Origin: Bipolaris cookei
Taxonomy: Eukaryota; Ascomycota; Dothideomycetes; Pleosporales; Pleosporaceae
Direction of reading: 5' to 3'
Length of the DNA stretch: 64,000 bases
Assembly (NCBI GenBank): GCA_002286855.1
Contig: NRSV01000068.1
Span: forward strand, 62,001-126,000
Shown: positions 1 to 9,318 of the stretch, one piece after another
Layout: every line of letters begins with the position of its first letter
Numbering within the stretch: the first letter of the stretch is position 1
Made by a program: the position numbers and the translations under genes
The notes under the pieces: model-generated
The model's input: only the letters and a program-made list of their open reading frames with translations
Told to the model about the DNA's origin: nothing
The model's database searches: none

Positions 1-1652
1 ATGAAAAATCGGGTCACGTCACAAACATTCCAATCCTCCTCGAATCGGATGATTGGGTAGCTGAATGGGCCAGACCTTCTGTACCCTACCAGAAGAATGT
101 AAAGACTGTCCTATAAGATGTTATTCCACTAATCTAGTTATTGTACAATCGATTACCTTCGCACAAGGGTTATTAGGATGACGTGCATGGGCCATGTGCT
201 TTGTATGTTGAAGGTCCTGCCATTGTCGATAAATGCGCCCAGGGAATATGTGATCAATAGCTATCTGGAAACGGCAAGCCGGTACAGCCTCTCTAGATTT
301 CAAATGATTATGCGTCCCTTGAACGCATTTCCATAGCGACGAACAGCTGTTCGTGGCGAGTTTGAAGCACAGGCTTCGGCACTGTTGTGAACGTCAGGTA
401 TGTATCCTCAAGTCCACATCACTCGAATGTCTCTTGTTCCCCAACCGACAGGGAAGACTTTCCGTACCGCCGTACTGGTGGCAAGCGCCCGAGACTCGGG
501 CGCACCGTCCAGCAACCAAGGTCCACAGTTGTAAGTACCACTATGAACGACTTTGCGCATCAGATCAATCATAGAGTATCAAATTCACAAGAAACTGAAG
601 ACTTATGCGTGCAAAAGGTCGCATAAGTACTGCAACACAACGCTTGTTGTGCAGTTCCTCACGAGATTAGCCTAGTGTCAGCCGTTGTGATGCAAGATTG
701 ATTGTTTGGTTCTGTCAGAAATCCGGCGAAATAGTACCAGTACTAGGCTAATCCATATCTGGAAACCATCGCCCCAGAGGTGGCCTGCCCTTTCAACACC
801 AGCTCGCAGTATGTGATTTGACGCGCATGCCCCAGTCCAGCAAACAACATGGCTATCCTACGCCCCGCCATACTTGCTGTTTTGCCTGGCCATGGTCTGC
901 TAAAGTAACAGAAGACCATCATTTTCAACAGAATGCACGCAGCTCCTGAACGCTTTTGGGTAGCTTTGGAGCAGACATGCTGTCTATGCGCTCAACGCGC
1001 ATGTGCCCAAGGCTTCTCTGACAACAGTGTATGTCTATAAAGCGCACCCAGCTGCCGAGTCATGGTTCGTAATTTTTCATCATCGTATTACTGACACGTT
1101 CATAATCATCTACATTTAGGATCTAAACAGCAGTCGAATTCTATCTACAATAGGTCCCGGGAGCACGTTGACTGCGCACCTACAACAGCGTCTGTTGCCA
1201 CGCGGGAACTTTTGAGACGGTAAACACGGTAGCAACTGCAGTATTTGTTCTGCTTCCTCCTCTCAATGCAACAAGTCACTCACCTGTGCGGCGCACTTTA
1301 GGTCAACCACTTCCAGGCTATATTGCAGCAAAAGGTAAAGTTTGCGCAAACACATTCACACAAGGGTTCCTTGCGTGGCAAAAGCCCCTCAGTCTCTCCA
1401 CTACCAGAATGACTCTTGAATTTGCACGCTCCAATCATTTGTTCACCTAAGGTTAACAGCCCTTGAATTGTAGCAGCCTAAAACATTACCTATTAAAACG
1501 CACACTTACTGGTATGTACCAATCTATCACACGAGGTATATCTTTGTTGGCGTAACGAAACCAAGTTTCTGACGAATCATGATCTAGGCAAACCAAGGTT
1601 TTAGAGAGCCCCCAAATGCACATGCATTCTGCCCACTGCTACAAATCCAGCC
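1..1652. other. Intergenic, no gene recognised
   Basis: Only short overlapping open frames without recognisable motifs are present on either strand. No splice-joined model, tRNA or repeat could be supported. The last 100 bases precede the start of the peptidase-related gene and may hold its promoter, but no clear TATA element was seen. Confidence 0.5.
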
Positions 1653-2702
1653 ATGTCGTCCTCAAGACCAAATGTCTCCCATAAACGAGCCGTGACAGTC
1701 GACCTTGCGCGACAAAGAAAGCGCCTTCGAGAAACCCGCTCACTAGACTTCGACGCCGCCGAAATTTTCCTAGTCAGCTTCGAAACCAGCTCCGTCTGCA
1801 ACACGCCCTCCCCTATCCCGCTAGACCACACAGCACCCGACATGGATACGAGCCGTTCCTATCGTGTCGGATCTCCCGCGCTTATCTCTCCACCGTTTGA
1901 CGTACTACCAGTACACGAAATACCGCAGTGGAATGGTTCTGAGTTCCGAGAGACGGTGTACAAAACACTGAAAGATGCAAATGTCTACATATGCGGACAA
2001 TGGATTGTCAAACAGTTCAGACCAGGAAATGACGCCAGGAACACACCAGAAACCCTATCAATCGAATCTGACCTTTCTCTTGACGGTCAGTATGATTGTT
2101 GGAAAGCTGGATTCAAAAAGCTTCGACGCCTGCTCGACACGGCAGGGCTCGAACAGATGCTCATCGAGATCATTGACAGGAGAGCCACCCTTGGGTTCTT
2201 TGCAGGCCCTATACTTGAATGTACACCAAAGATGTTTACCAGCTGGCAGAGCTTTATATCCATATTGCTGGACGAGATTGAAGAAAGAGACTGGCTCTCC
2301 GTTGACACTGTTGCGCGCGAGCTTGGCATCAAGCATCCCTTTACAGTACCCACAGTCATCATCACGACAACAGATGCTGACAACGACGCATGGAGATGGG
2401 AAATTGTTCCAAGGCTACACATCTCCTTGCCACCAGGCATGGACATCGATGTCCTCCACGCTTCCGCACTGTCATACACATCAGGCGAGAGCTCAGACGA
2501 GGAGCGAATTGCAGAAGAACCCAGTCGACCAACCATCTACAGCACCATAGCTGACTACTCTAGCGTAGTGCAGATGGGTTCTAGTATTGGCTTGCACGAG
2601 CAATCACATAGTTATGCTTTTCACAAACGTGCGTCTCGGAAGGCCAGAGTCGCCCGGACCTGTCAGCCTTTCTTAGTCATCTCTTTTCATCGCTTAAAGT
2701 AG
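1653..2702 (+). pseudogene. N-terminal half of a broken trypsin-like peptidase gene
   Basis: This 349-codon frame starts at an ATG (MSSSRPNV). It encodes a basic, Ser/Thr-rich N-terminus and then a region without a recognisable domain. Up to about residue 316 (SSIGLHE) it matches, exactly and in the same frame, the start of the downstream peptidase frame. After 2601 it runs into unrelated sequence that is an inverted copy of 7014-7142, so the last 30 or so residues are not native. I read it as the 5' half of one gene whose catalytic half lies at 3310-4410, split by a 742-bp duplication with insertion. The function of the N-terminal region is unknown. In related fungal proteins a regulatory or binding region often precedes a trypsin-like domain, but that is inference here. 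Confidence 0.6.
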
Positions 2703-3343
2703 GTTATCTCACTAATCAGACGGTGCGCCGTAAAAGCCAGCTACCACCTGTGAGGAGTTGCCGTAGCATTGCAGGCCCTTCAACCTGAATGGAACTGACC
2801 CATATACGCGAAGTTCATCGCGCACCGCGGGCACATGAAGGCTAAATAAAGATTCGCCATGCATTTGGTCAGGCGACCAAATCAGCGATAATAAGAGACT
2901 GCTCTGAACCGATTGGCTTGACTCTCGACTGCCGCGCTCGACGCACTTGGCAGTACTAAACTTCCGACCCCACTCTACCATACCACCATCCACAGTCATC
3001 ATCCGAGACAATAAAGAGACGGACCACGCAAGCGACGCATTGCAGAGGGAGGACAAGTAGTTAGTTCAAGTAGCCTAATCAAATAATCTCCTTGCCACCG
3101 GATAAGTCATATGGACACTTTCGATGTGCTCATACCAGCGCTTCCTGCACGTGCACATTCTCTGTTGAAAACGCGAGGATCACCGTTCGTAGCGCAGTGT
3201 ACGAAGAGACGGAACATGCAGAAGAAGCGCCAAACAGACCAGAACGCGAATTGCAGAAGAACCCAGTCGACCAACCATCTACAGCACCATAGCTGACTAC
3301 TCTAGCGTAGTGCAGATGGGTTCTAGTATTGGCTTGCACGAGC
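2504..3343 (+). repeat. 98-bp perfect direct repeats, offset 742 bp
   Basis: Positions 2504-2601 and 3246-3343 are identical by eye. The upstream flanks are also related: about 2341-2503 resembles about 2985-3245, sharing short blocks around 'tctccttgccacc' and 'acagtcatcat', but the second stretch carries indels and stops. This is a tandem duplication of part of the peptidase gene with one decayed arm and one perfectly conserved tract. The offset leaves both copies in equivalent reading frames. Confidence 0.85.
2602..2735 (+). repeat. Inverted copy of the 7014-7142 segment
   Basis: This stretch is the reverse complement of 7014-7142. About the last 75 bases (from 'acctgtcagcctttc' to 'gtgcgccgta') match exactly and the outer part is diverged. 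It includes the terminal motif TTATCTCACTAATCAGACG of the 620-bp TIR element (here starting at 2704) plus about 100 bp that lie outside that element at the other copy. It sits inside the 742-bp unit that splits the peptidase gene, so it may have been copied in during break repair. Confidence 0.8.
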
Positions 3344-4410
3344 CTGCCAACTCTGCTACGGTTAGTGCAGTAATCAAACTCCGCGATAACACTGGCAACA
3401 AGACTGTCTGCGGCTTGACCAACCACCATGTTGTGGCCAAGAAACGCGGCTTGACATTCGAAAACTGTCCCATCGGCCACTTCCTCAGTCCCGAACATCC
3501 CGTCTGCCACAACGGCCAAGTGGAAATCGTGGCTCCGTCACACCCTGACCATAAACGCTTGTTCAATCTCACAACTCTACATCGCAATGACCTCATTTGC
3601 CAGGTAGTTGAAATGACGCACGCACATAGACAGGAAAGCAGATTGTTTGCGAATGCAATCAAAAGGCCTGTCGAGGTTCTTGCAGACTGGGAAGTGCTCG
3701 CCGAGGGACCTAATCAGCATTTTGGCACTGTGTGGGCAACCTCTGGGTATCGTATCTGCGATAACGCAAGTTACTCCATGGCTGAGAAACTGAGCTTCTC
3801 TACCGTAGCTAAGGCCAACGTTGGCGGGGACCCAGCCTGCTTACAAACAATCATCAATGGTCATACTTTAGATTTTGGTCTTAACTGGGCCCTAATTAAG
3901 GTGAATCCAGACCGAGATCTTGATGAATATATACCGACGACACCAGAATATCTCAAACTTCGTGTTGGCGCACTCGCTGCTCAGTTTACAAGGATTGAAC
4001 CAAACAAGAGCTATCGAGTGGCAAAGCGAGGGCGTACAACGGGATGGACATCTGGGATAATTAGCCGGATCGGATCGATCTTGAAGCTCAGAGCTGATAG
4101 CATCAACGTTGTGCCAGTGGACCTGACAAATCGCTTTGGCCGAGCGAACGTGATGCTGGCATTTGGAGTCTTTCACTCGGAAAAAGGGAAGGTTTTTATG
4201 AGCGGCGGTGATTCCGGCAGCTGCGTTCTCCTTGACGAAGCCTGCCGTAAGGCCACTATTGTCGGTCTTCTTTTCGCGTCCAATGAACTCGTCAGGGTTT
4301 CGTACATGATGCCTATGGACATGGTTATTAAAGACATTGAACACGTCACTGGGCAGACTGTTATACAGCCGACATTTGTGGAATATTCGGATCGATGCGC
4401 AATGCCATGA
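3310..4410 (+). CDS. Trypsin-like serine peptidase domain (catalytic half, gene split)
   Basis: The frame encodes a chymotrypsin-fold peptidase that would cleave peptide bonds with a Ser-His-Asp triad. Visible motifs are GLTNHHVV (His at about residues 39-40), DFGLNWALI (candidate Asp188) and SGGDSGSC (Ser303), in the correct order and spacing. No signal peptide is visible, so it is probably intracellular. The first codon here is GTG. The frame stays open further upstream through the 98-bp repeat, so this is not a true start. Its natural N-terminus is probably the 1653-2601 frame. The triad is intact, but without a promoter and ATG of its own the domain may not be expressed. A non-peptidase role in the same fold cannot be excluded. 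Confidence 0.75.
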   Translation: MQMGSSIGLHEPANSATVSAVIKLRDNTGNKTVCGLTNHHVVAKKRGLTFENCPIGHFLSPEHPVCHNGQVEIVAPSHPDHKRLFNLTTLHRNDLICQVVEMTHAHRQESRLFANAIKRPVEVLADWEVLAEGPNQHFGTVWATSGYRICDNASYSMAEKLSFSTVAKANVGGDPACLQTIINGHTLDFGLNWALIKVNPDRDLDEYIPTTPEYLKLRVGALAAQFTRIEPNKSYRVAKRGRTTGWTSGIISRIGSILKLRADSINVVPVDLTNRFGRANVMLAFGVFHSEKGKVFMSGGDSGSCVLLDEACRKATIVGLLFASNELVRVSYMMPMDMVIKDIEHVTGQTVIQPTFVEYSDRCAMP

Positions 4411-4974
4411 TTTCAACACTAGAGCCTACCTATGGAATAGCGCGGAAGGGCAGTGATGAAGCAAGCATTTGGTATGGAATAGCCAATAGGCCGGTTGTCT
4501 GTGAAGAAGAGCGGATCTAAGGAGAGGCAATGCTGGTGGTAGGGTTTACATGCTACTGGTTTGTGATGAGGCATCGCATCTCTCTGTCTCCATGCAATGA
4601 GGTTTTTGTTAGTAGTGTAGGAGATAACAAGTTCACTATAGACATATCTAAGAAACAATTCGTCTCTAGGTGATCTGATTCTTAGGCGCGAGGATGGACC
4701 TCTACTGCTTGGTCAGTGAAAGTGAAAGTCTCGTAGCCTACTCGGCTAGTGAGCTTCGGACTATCACGGCGCTCGCCCAAAATAGTGAAAGCGATTGCCT
4801 ACCGTACGCTCACTACCAGCGCAAACAAGCCTCTAAGCTCCGCAGTGCTGGAATATATATTAGAGTTCTGGCTGCAAACTCCATCTCCTCTCCACGCAAC
4901 TTCACTTCAACCGCTCCACTCCCAGTTTCTCTATTCAGTAACTATCAAAACAACAACATCCTCTTCTTACGGTC
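4411..4974. other. Intergenic / promoter of the small gene at 4975
   Basis: No gene is seen. A TATA-like stretch (gaatatatattag) lies about 120 bp before the ATG at 4975. A pyrimidine-rich leader with CAAAACAACAACATC directly precedes that ATG, which is typical of fungal 5' leaders. Confidence 0.45.
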
Positions 4975-5403
4975 ATGGTAAGTGCTATCTCTTTCTTTCT
5001 CTCATTCTCTCATCTTTTACTAACGTAAAGTGGAAAGGGCTCTTCATCTCGCCATGGTCTTTCGCGCAAGACATCCCAGCCATCCAACGACACCAAACGC
5101 CTCATAGAGGTACTGCGCAGGCAAGCTGATATTGTCTTCCAGCTAGGCAAAGACAAAGCAGTGCAGTTACGCGCACAAGCTACAGTAGCCGAGAACGAAG
5201 CTGAGTGCGAAGCTGCGAAGTTGCGCGCCGAGGCAAACGAGCTTGAAAATCCCACCGAAGCAGATAATTCACAGGAGCTTGCTTCTAGCCAAGATGCCAA
5301 AAGATTGAACGCGAAGAGTCGCAAGGACATCAAGCAGGAGGAGAGAGACAACGAGGGCGACTTTCCGAAGGATACGGAGGATACGGAGATTGAGTATGCG
5401 TAA
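4975..5403 (+). CDS. Small charged coiled-coil-like protein, two exons
   Basis: The model has exon 1 at 4975-4977 (the ATG alone), an intron at 4978-5037 (GTAAGT donor, CTAAC branch site, AG acceptor) and exon 2 at 5038-5403. The product is 122 residues: a Ser-rich basic start, then Ala/Glu/Lys/Gln-rich heptad-like sequence (about residues 25-90) likely to form a helix or coiled coil, and an acidic tail. No known family is recognised. The reading depends on the intron, because the unspliced frame from this ATG stops early. The fungal-type leader and TATA-like box support a real transcript. A role as a small structural or DNA-associated protein would be a guess. Confidence 0.5.
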
Positions 5404-5613
5404 AGGCTATCAAGAAACTCATATAGATCCAGGCGGTCGCAGTGTCAGTCCTGATAGACAGCACATCGGTCTTGTTCTTGGCGATCTTGATGAGGAGGAT
5501 CATGTTGCTCCATCAGCAAGTGAGCTCTGTTGGGCCACCTAGGCTCGGAAATACTTATTATGAATTGAATTTCTTCTGCTCAGCAATAACCTTCCTAATA
5601 GCCTCTAAGCTAC

Positions 5614-5614
5614 G

Positions 5615-5670
<56 letters not shown>

Positions 5671-5677
5671 TACACAT
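5614..5677. repeat. Compound microsatellite (CT)n(CA)n
   Basis: About 13 CT units run directly into about 13 CA units and end in imperfect CATA repeats. It lies downstream of the small gene, outside any supported coding frame. Confidence 0.95.
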
Positions 5678-6421
5678 TTTCTCTGTTGAATCATTGTTAG
5701 CTTGTAGGATATATTACGATAACATTCACTAATGTACTGTGTCTAATGCTGAATCTCTCGTTGGCACATTCTTCTTAGGACCAGGTGTTTACACAACTAA
5801 AGCCAGAAGTTTGACGCTTAGTTACTTGGTCTTTTCCTATGAGTGAAATATTACTTCCATCCCTCAATCTCGCTGTATCTACGCAGAGCTATTATCTCCA
5901 TCAGTGGTAAATTTTCCGGGTCTATTTTCATCTCTCTGCCCCTTCTACCTACTCCAAATTCACATGTATTGCGAATTGCTAACTGCAACAATTGATATTT
6001 ACACAAAACACACGCATACAATACATACACGATAACTATATTGTATAGTTAACTAGAAAACTAATAGGCATTTTTGTTTCTATCGACTGTAGTCTCGATG
6101 GCAGAGTGATCTCAGCTGTTGGGGCCCAGGAACTGCATTAAGGCTATCGCCTTGCCCTCAGTTTCCTCCATATGCTCCAGAGGGTCAAGGGAAGTTGAAG
6201 TCGTATTACTGAGAGTGTAAGTCGTCCAGAATATTGTCCATCGGAAAGCCTTTCAAATTTCATTGCTTGAGCTTCTGCCTACATCGCCTAGTATGCTACT
6301 TCCAGTTGCATTGGGTATGTCATCTAGTATGAGACTAGGTCCTTTCTCCCTACTCCGAGGCTTGTTCTCTGCTACGGCTTCAAGACTTGATTCTTTCGGC
6401 AAACTGAAAACCTCCCACTTT
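5678..6421. other. Intergenic, AT-rich, no gene recognised
   Basis: Short frames only. There is no motif or splice-supported model before the start of the TIR element at 6422. Confidence 0.5.
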
Positions 6422-7041
6422 TTATCTCACTAGTCCGACGATCTGTTGGAGCAACGTGACATTGAGAGCAAATGACAGCTTACATATAGCAAATAGTACA
6501 GCGCAGCGTCTGGGGAAAGCGTCTGGGGAAAAATGGTTCCAACTTTGGTGAGAGTAGCACGAAAAAATCTATTTCTCACCAAAACAGTACCTCATTACTC
6601 CACCACCACAACAGATGGCACGCTGTGGGAAAATCGCATAATAGAATATAAGAAAAATAACCAACTCAGGGTATTTTTAAGTGGTCAATAATGCGTATTG
6701 CAAGCAAAGTGTCTGTTAGAAGAACAGGGGCACTTACTCTTTTTTGAGCGTTTACATGCCAAGATCACCCTTTTCAACAGAGAAGTGCAAAAAAAACTAC
6801 CACAATATATCCGCTATATAGTAAATATCTACCTCCTGCATCGCGCTGTCCGATATCTGATGGTGGTGGTGGAGATGTATCGTGAGGGAGAGGAGAAGCC
6901 AACTGTCACCAAAATCGTGTTCTGGCGCCACCAAAGCACGAACCATTTTTCCTCAGATGCTCCGCGGAGCCAGCTACGCGTAAGTCATCACGTGCTCGAG
7001 TCATCACGTGGGTACGGCGCACCGTCTGATTAGTGAGATAA
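6422..7041. mobile_element. Non-autonomous TIR element (MITE-like), copy 1
   Basis: The element is about 620 bp and its ends mirror each other: the left end reads TTATCTCACTAGTCCGACG and the right end is the inverse of TTATCTCACTAATCAGACG. Degenerate inverted similarity continues for over 100 bp, to the block AAAAATGGTTC. An internal hairpin (TTGGTGAGA...TCTCACCAA) lies near 6548-6586. A second copy, inverted relative to this one, begins at 63487. It has no transposase frame, so it would need to be mobilised in trans. I could not define a clean target-site duplication, so the superfamily is left open. Confidence 0.75.
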
Positions 7042-7142
7042 CCTACTTTAAGCGATGAAAAGAGATGACTAAGAAAGGCTGACAGGTTCGGGCGACCTTG
7101 GCCTTCTGAGACGCACATGTGTGAAAAGCATATGCGATTGAT
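7014..7142 (-). repeat. Partner arm of the 2602-2735 inverted repeat
   Basis: It comprises the right end of the TIR element plus about 100 bp beyond it, and matches 2602-2735 in inverted orientation. The two arms enclose 4.3 kb containing the peptidase catalytic half and the small gene at 4975. Confidence 0.8.
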
Positions 7143-7147
7143 CGAAA

Positions 7148-7411
7148 CTAATGAATACAGCAGACGAAAAACATAGCTAGAACGTACCAGCTGCGCAAGG
7201 AGTAAGATATTGTCATAGTAAGCAGGGAGAGCCGGTAGCGAATCCTTTGTGCAGTCAGCACCCACATCTCAGATAATGTCACTGGCTTTTCCCATTGGCC
7301 CACTGAACACTCAATGTTCCTCAAAGGCAAATCCCTCATGGTCACTCGGAGATTATCGAAAGCCCTACGAACGTCCTGTGACTGGGAATCATCGCCCCAA
7401 TGTCGCTTCAC
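7148..7411 (-). pseudogene. Possible coding remnant, unrecognised
   Basis: An 87-codon frame has protein-like composition in its first 50 residues (VKRHWGDDSQSQDVRRAFDN). It then becomes hydrophobic and stops near the inverted-repeat arm. No family is recognised. It may be the tail of a gene or transposon cut by the repeat. Confidence 0.2.
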
Positions 7412-7613
7412 CGTATCAAGCGTGATGGGTTCGATTGAATAGGCGGTTCAACAACTGCCTTATGAGCTGGACTACGTGTATAGTGCCTGCATTATTTTAG
7501 AAAAAGAACAAATATAATAAAAACTTTTAACTTAGCTGCTTACGAAAGCTCTGATGTGTTCGTATCAACACCTTATTTACGATACTGAGACTGTGAGCGA
7601 GATGGTAATACGG

Positions 7614-9164
7614 CTAGGGTATGTGGCTTGCACTACTATTAAGAAACGCGCTAAAAGCACGAGCAAACTCTTTGCAAATTTGTGTCTTCGGTTCTGCGCA
7701 GATGTGGTGGGAAAAGTAGTGGGCCCCGTACCAGCGTGTGATCTCGTTCACAAAGAACTTCTTGTCAACAGCTTCGATGTATGCAAGGCCGATGTCGAGG
7801 CGAACGCCGACCTCGAGAGACTCGAAGACGAGCATGCTGTTGGGACGTGCGCGTAGTGCCTCAAACACGAAAAGCGCAAACTTAACGAGATGGGATCGTT
7901 CTAATGGGGACTCTAGGTCCTTTTCTTCAAACTGCCGTACTGCTAGTGCCTGGGTCTTTTGGTTGAACGCAGTTTTTGCGATGGCAATTACCTTGCCGGT
8001 TCGACCGCGGATGCCCTGTTCACTCGGTTCAGTTGCGATAAAAACTCGGAACTCGCATTTCGGGAGCGACGGAACGAATTCTTGGTGGAACCAATGCACT
8101 GAATGATCAACATAGTCTGCTGGCACTTTGAACTGCTTTCGCGTTCTTTGTGGTTTCTTTCCCCGGCATTTGACTCTCTGGGATGCGGCTTCCAACATGT
8201 ACGCCTCTTGGTGACAGGTAAGTTGATGTTGTTCTCCGCCCTTCCGCACATGGACGTGTGAAGCGCAGCCACTCTTGGTTCTTTTATGTACCGTTTGCTC
8301 CTCGTTCTCGAGTGAGCATCGGCAATGACCATAACATGTTTTGGGCCGATAGGAGAACATATCCGGGGATGACTTGGCTATATCGTCTAAGGCTCGGATG
8401 TCTCCTAACTTGTCTCTCTCCTGCCGCGCTTCGTGCTCATTCGGATAAACGCGGAAGGACGTTTGAAGATTGTCTTCCAGCAGGCGTACCACATCATAGA
8501 TTTTGTCCAGACTAGGATTGGCCGGCTCATTGGTGGTCCAGTGCAGAAACAAAACACTGCGTAGCGGCTCATTGTTTTTATCTGTGCAGGAGCTGTAGAG
8601 CAGCTCTCTCAGAGGCTGTTCATCTAGCCAGTCCCATGTATGTGCCTCGACGGAAAACGTGTTCTTTGCTTCCGCTTCCGTGGCTAGAATTGTGACCAAA
8701 CCCTGATGTATATAATGACCTGCATTGCCCCTTGAGACGACTGTGTTGCGCATTTTCATTGAATGGGCTCGCGCTAGCCAGTCATCGTGACCTAGGATTT
8801 CGTGATCATCAGAGAACACCTGAATGGCGAGAGTAGCAGTTTCTTCCAGTGGAGTTTTGTCCGGAAAAGTAACCCATATCAGCTTCTGATATGGCTTTGG
8901 TGCGTCGAGGGAAGATGAGGGCACTGCTGCTTGCGAAGGTAATGGAAATCGGCCTGCGACGCCGAGACCGTCACACTGACCCTGAGGAGATTTCGCCTTT
9001 TTGCGCCTCTGTTTTTGTTTGTTTTTCTTTGTCTTGAGGTGGTATTCACACAGGTTACTGGGCAATTTGGGTGCCTGATCACATTTGAGATTGGCTGTAC
9101 ATTCCCCCTTCAGGCCGCGCTGAGTTAGTTTATCGCGGTAATTCCGGCTTTTTTTATCCTTCAT
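7614..9164 (-). CDS. 516-aa protein: Cys3His N-terminus, ATP-grasp-like C-terminus
   Basis: This single open frame starts at an ATG at 9164. The first 65 residues are very basic and contain C22-x5-C28-x10-C39-x2-H42. That layout resembles short zinc-binding motifs at the ends of fungal and phage proteins of unknown role. The middle (about residues 90-330) has no recognised domain. The C-terminal 150 residues contain CEFRVFIATE, a GKVIAIAKT strand and KKFFVNEITRWYG. This order is reminiscent of ATP-grasp folds such as the Cdc123/D123 group, where an EFR strand and a late D/N-E pair bind Mg-ATP. That assignment is inference from motif order only. A minisatellite ends about 33 bp upstream of the ATG and could affect its promoter. 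No intron is needed. Confidence 0.65.
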   Translation of the reverse strand: MKDKKSRNYRDKLTQRGLKGECTANLKCDQAPKLPSNLCEYHLKTKKNKQKQRRKKAKSPQGQCDGLGVAGRFPLPSQAAVPSSSLDAPKPYQKLIWVTFPDKTPLEETATLAIQVFSDDHEILGHDDWLARAHSMKMRNTVVSRGNAGHYIHQGLVTILATEAEAKNTFSVEAHTWDWLDEQPLRELLYSSCTDKNNEPLRSVLFLHWTTNEPANPSLDKIYDVVRLLEDNLQTSFRVYPNEHEARQERDKLGDIRALDDIAKSSPDMFSYRPKTCYGHCRCSLENEEQTVHKRTKSGCASHVHVRKGGEQHQLTCHQEAYMLEAASQRVKCRGKKPQRTRKQFKVPADYVDHSVHWFHQEFVPSLPKCEFRVFIATEPSEQGIRGRTGKVIAIAKTAFNQKTQALAVRQFEEKDLESPLERSHLVKFALFVFEALRARPNSMLVFESLEVGVRLDIGLAYIEAVDKKFFVNEITRWYGAHYFSHHICAEPKTQICKEFARAFSAFLNSSASHIP

Positions 9165-9196
9165 TTCTTCTTAACCGTAAAGAGGGTATAATAGCA

Positions 9197-9318
9197 CGTG
9201 AGGTGGGGCCTGAAGCGGGATGCGAGGTGGGATGCGAGGTGGGATGCGAGGTGGGATGTGAGGTGGGATGCGGAGTGAGACGCGAGGCGGGACCTGAGGC
9301 GGGACCTGAGGCGGGAAG
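9197..9318. repeat. 12-bp minisatellite (GGGATGCGAGGT-like)
   Basis: About nine to ten tandem units of a G-rich 12-mer occur, with later units degenerating to gggacctgaggc. The array sits just upstream of the 516-aa gene. Minus-strand translation gives a repetitive Ala-Ser-His-Leu string, a translation artefact. Confidence 0.9.

Noticed and set aside
2058..2536. Minus-strand frames of 92 and 149 codons
   Set aside because: They are antisense to the peptidase-gene N-terminal half and have the composition of a shadow frame.
7554..8106. Plus-strand frames of 100 and 122 codons
   Set aside because: They are antisense to the 516-aa minus-strand gene, which has a longer frame and recognisable motifs.
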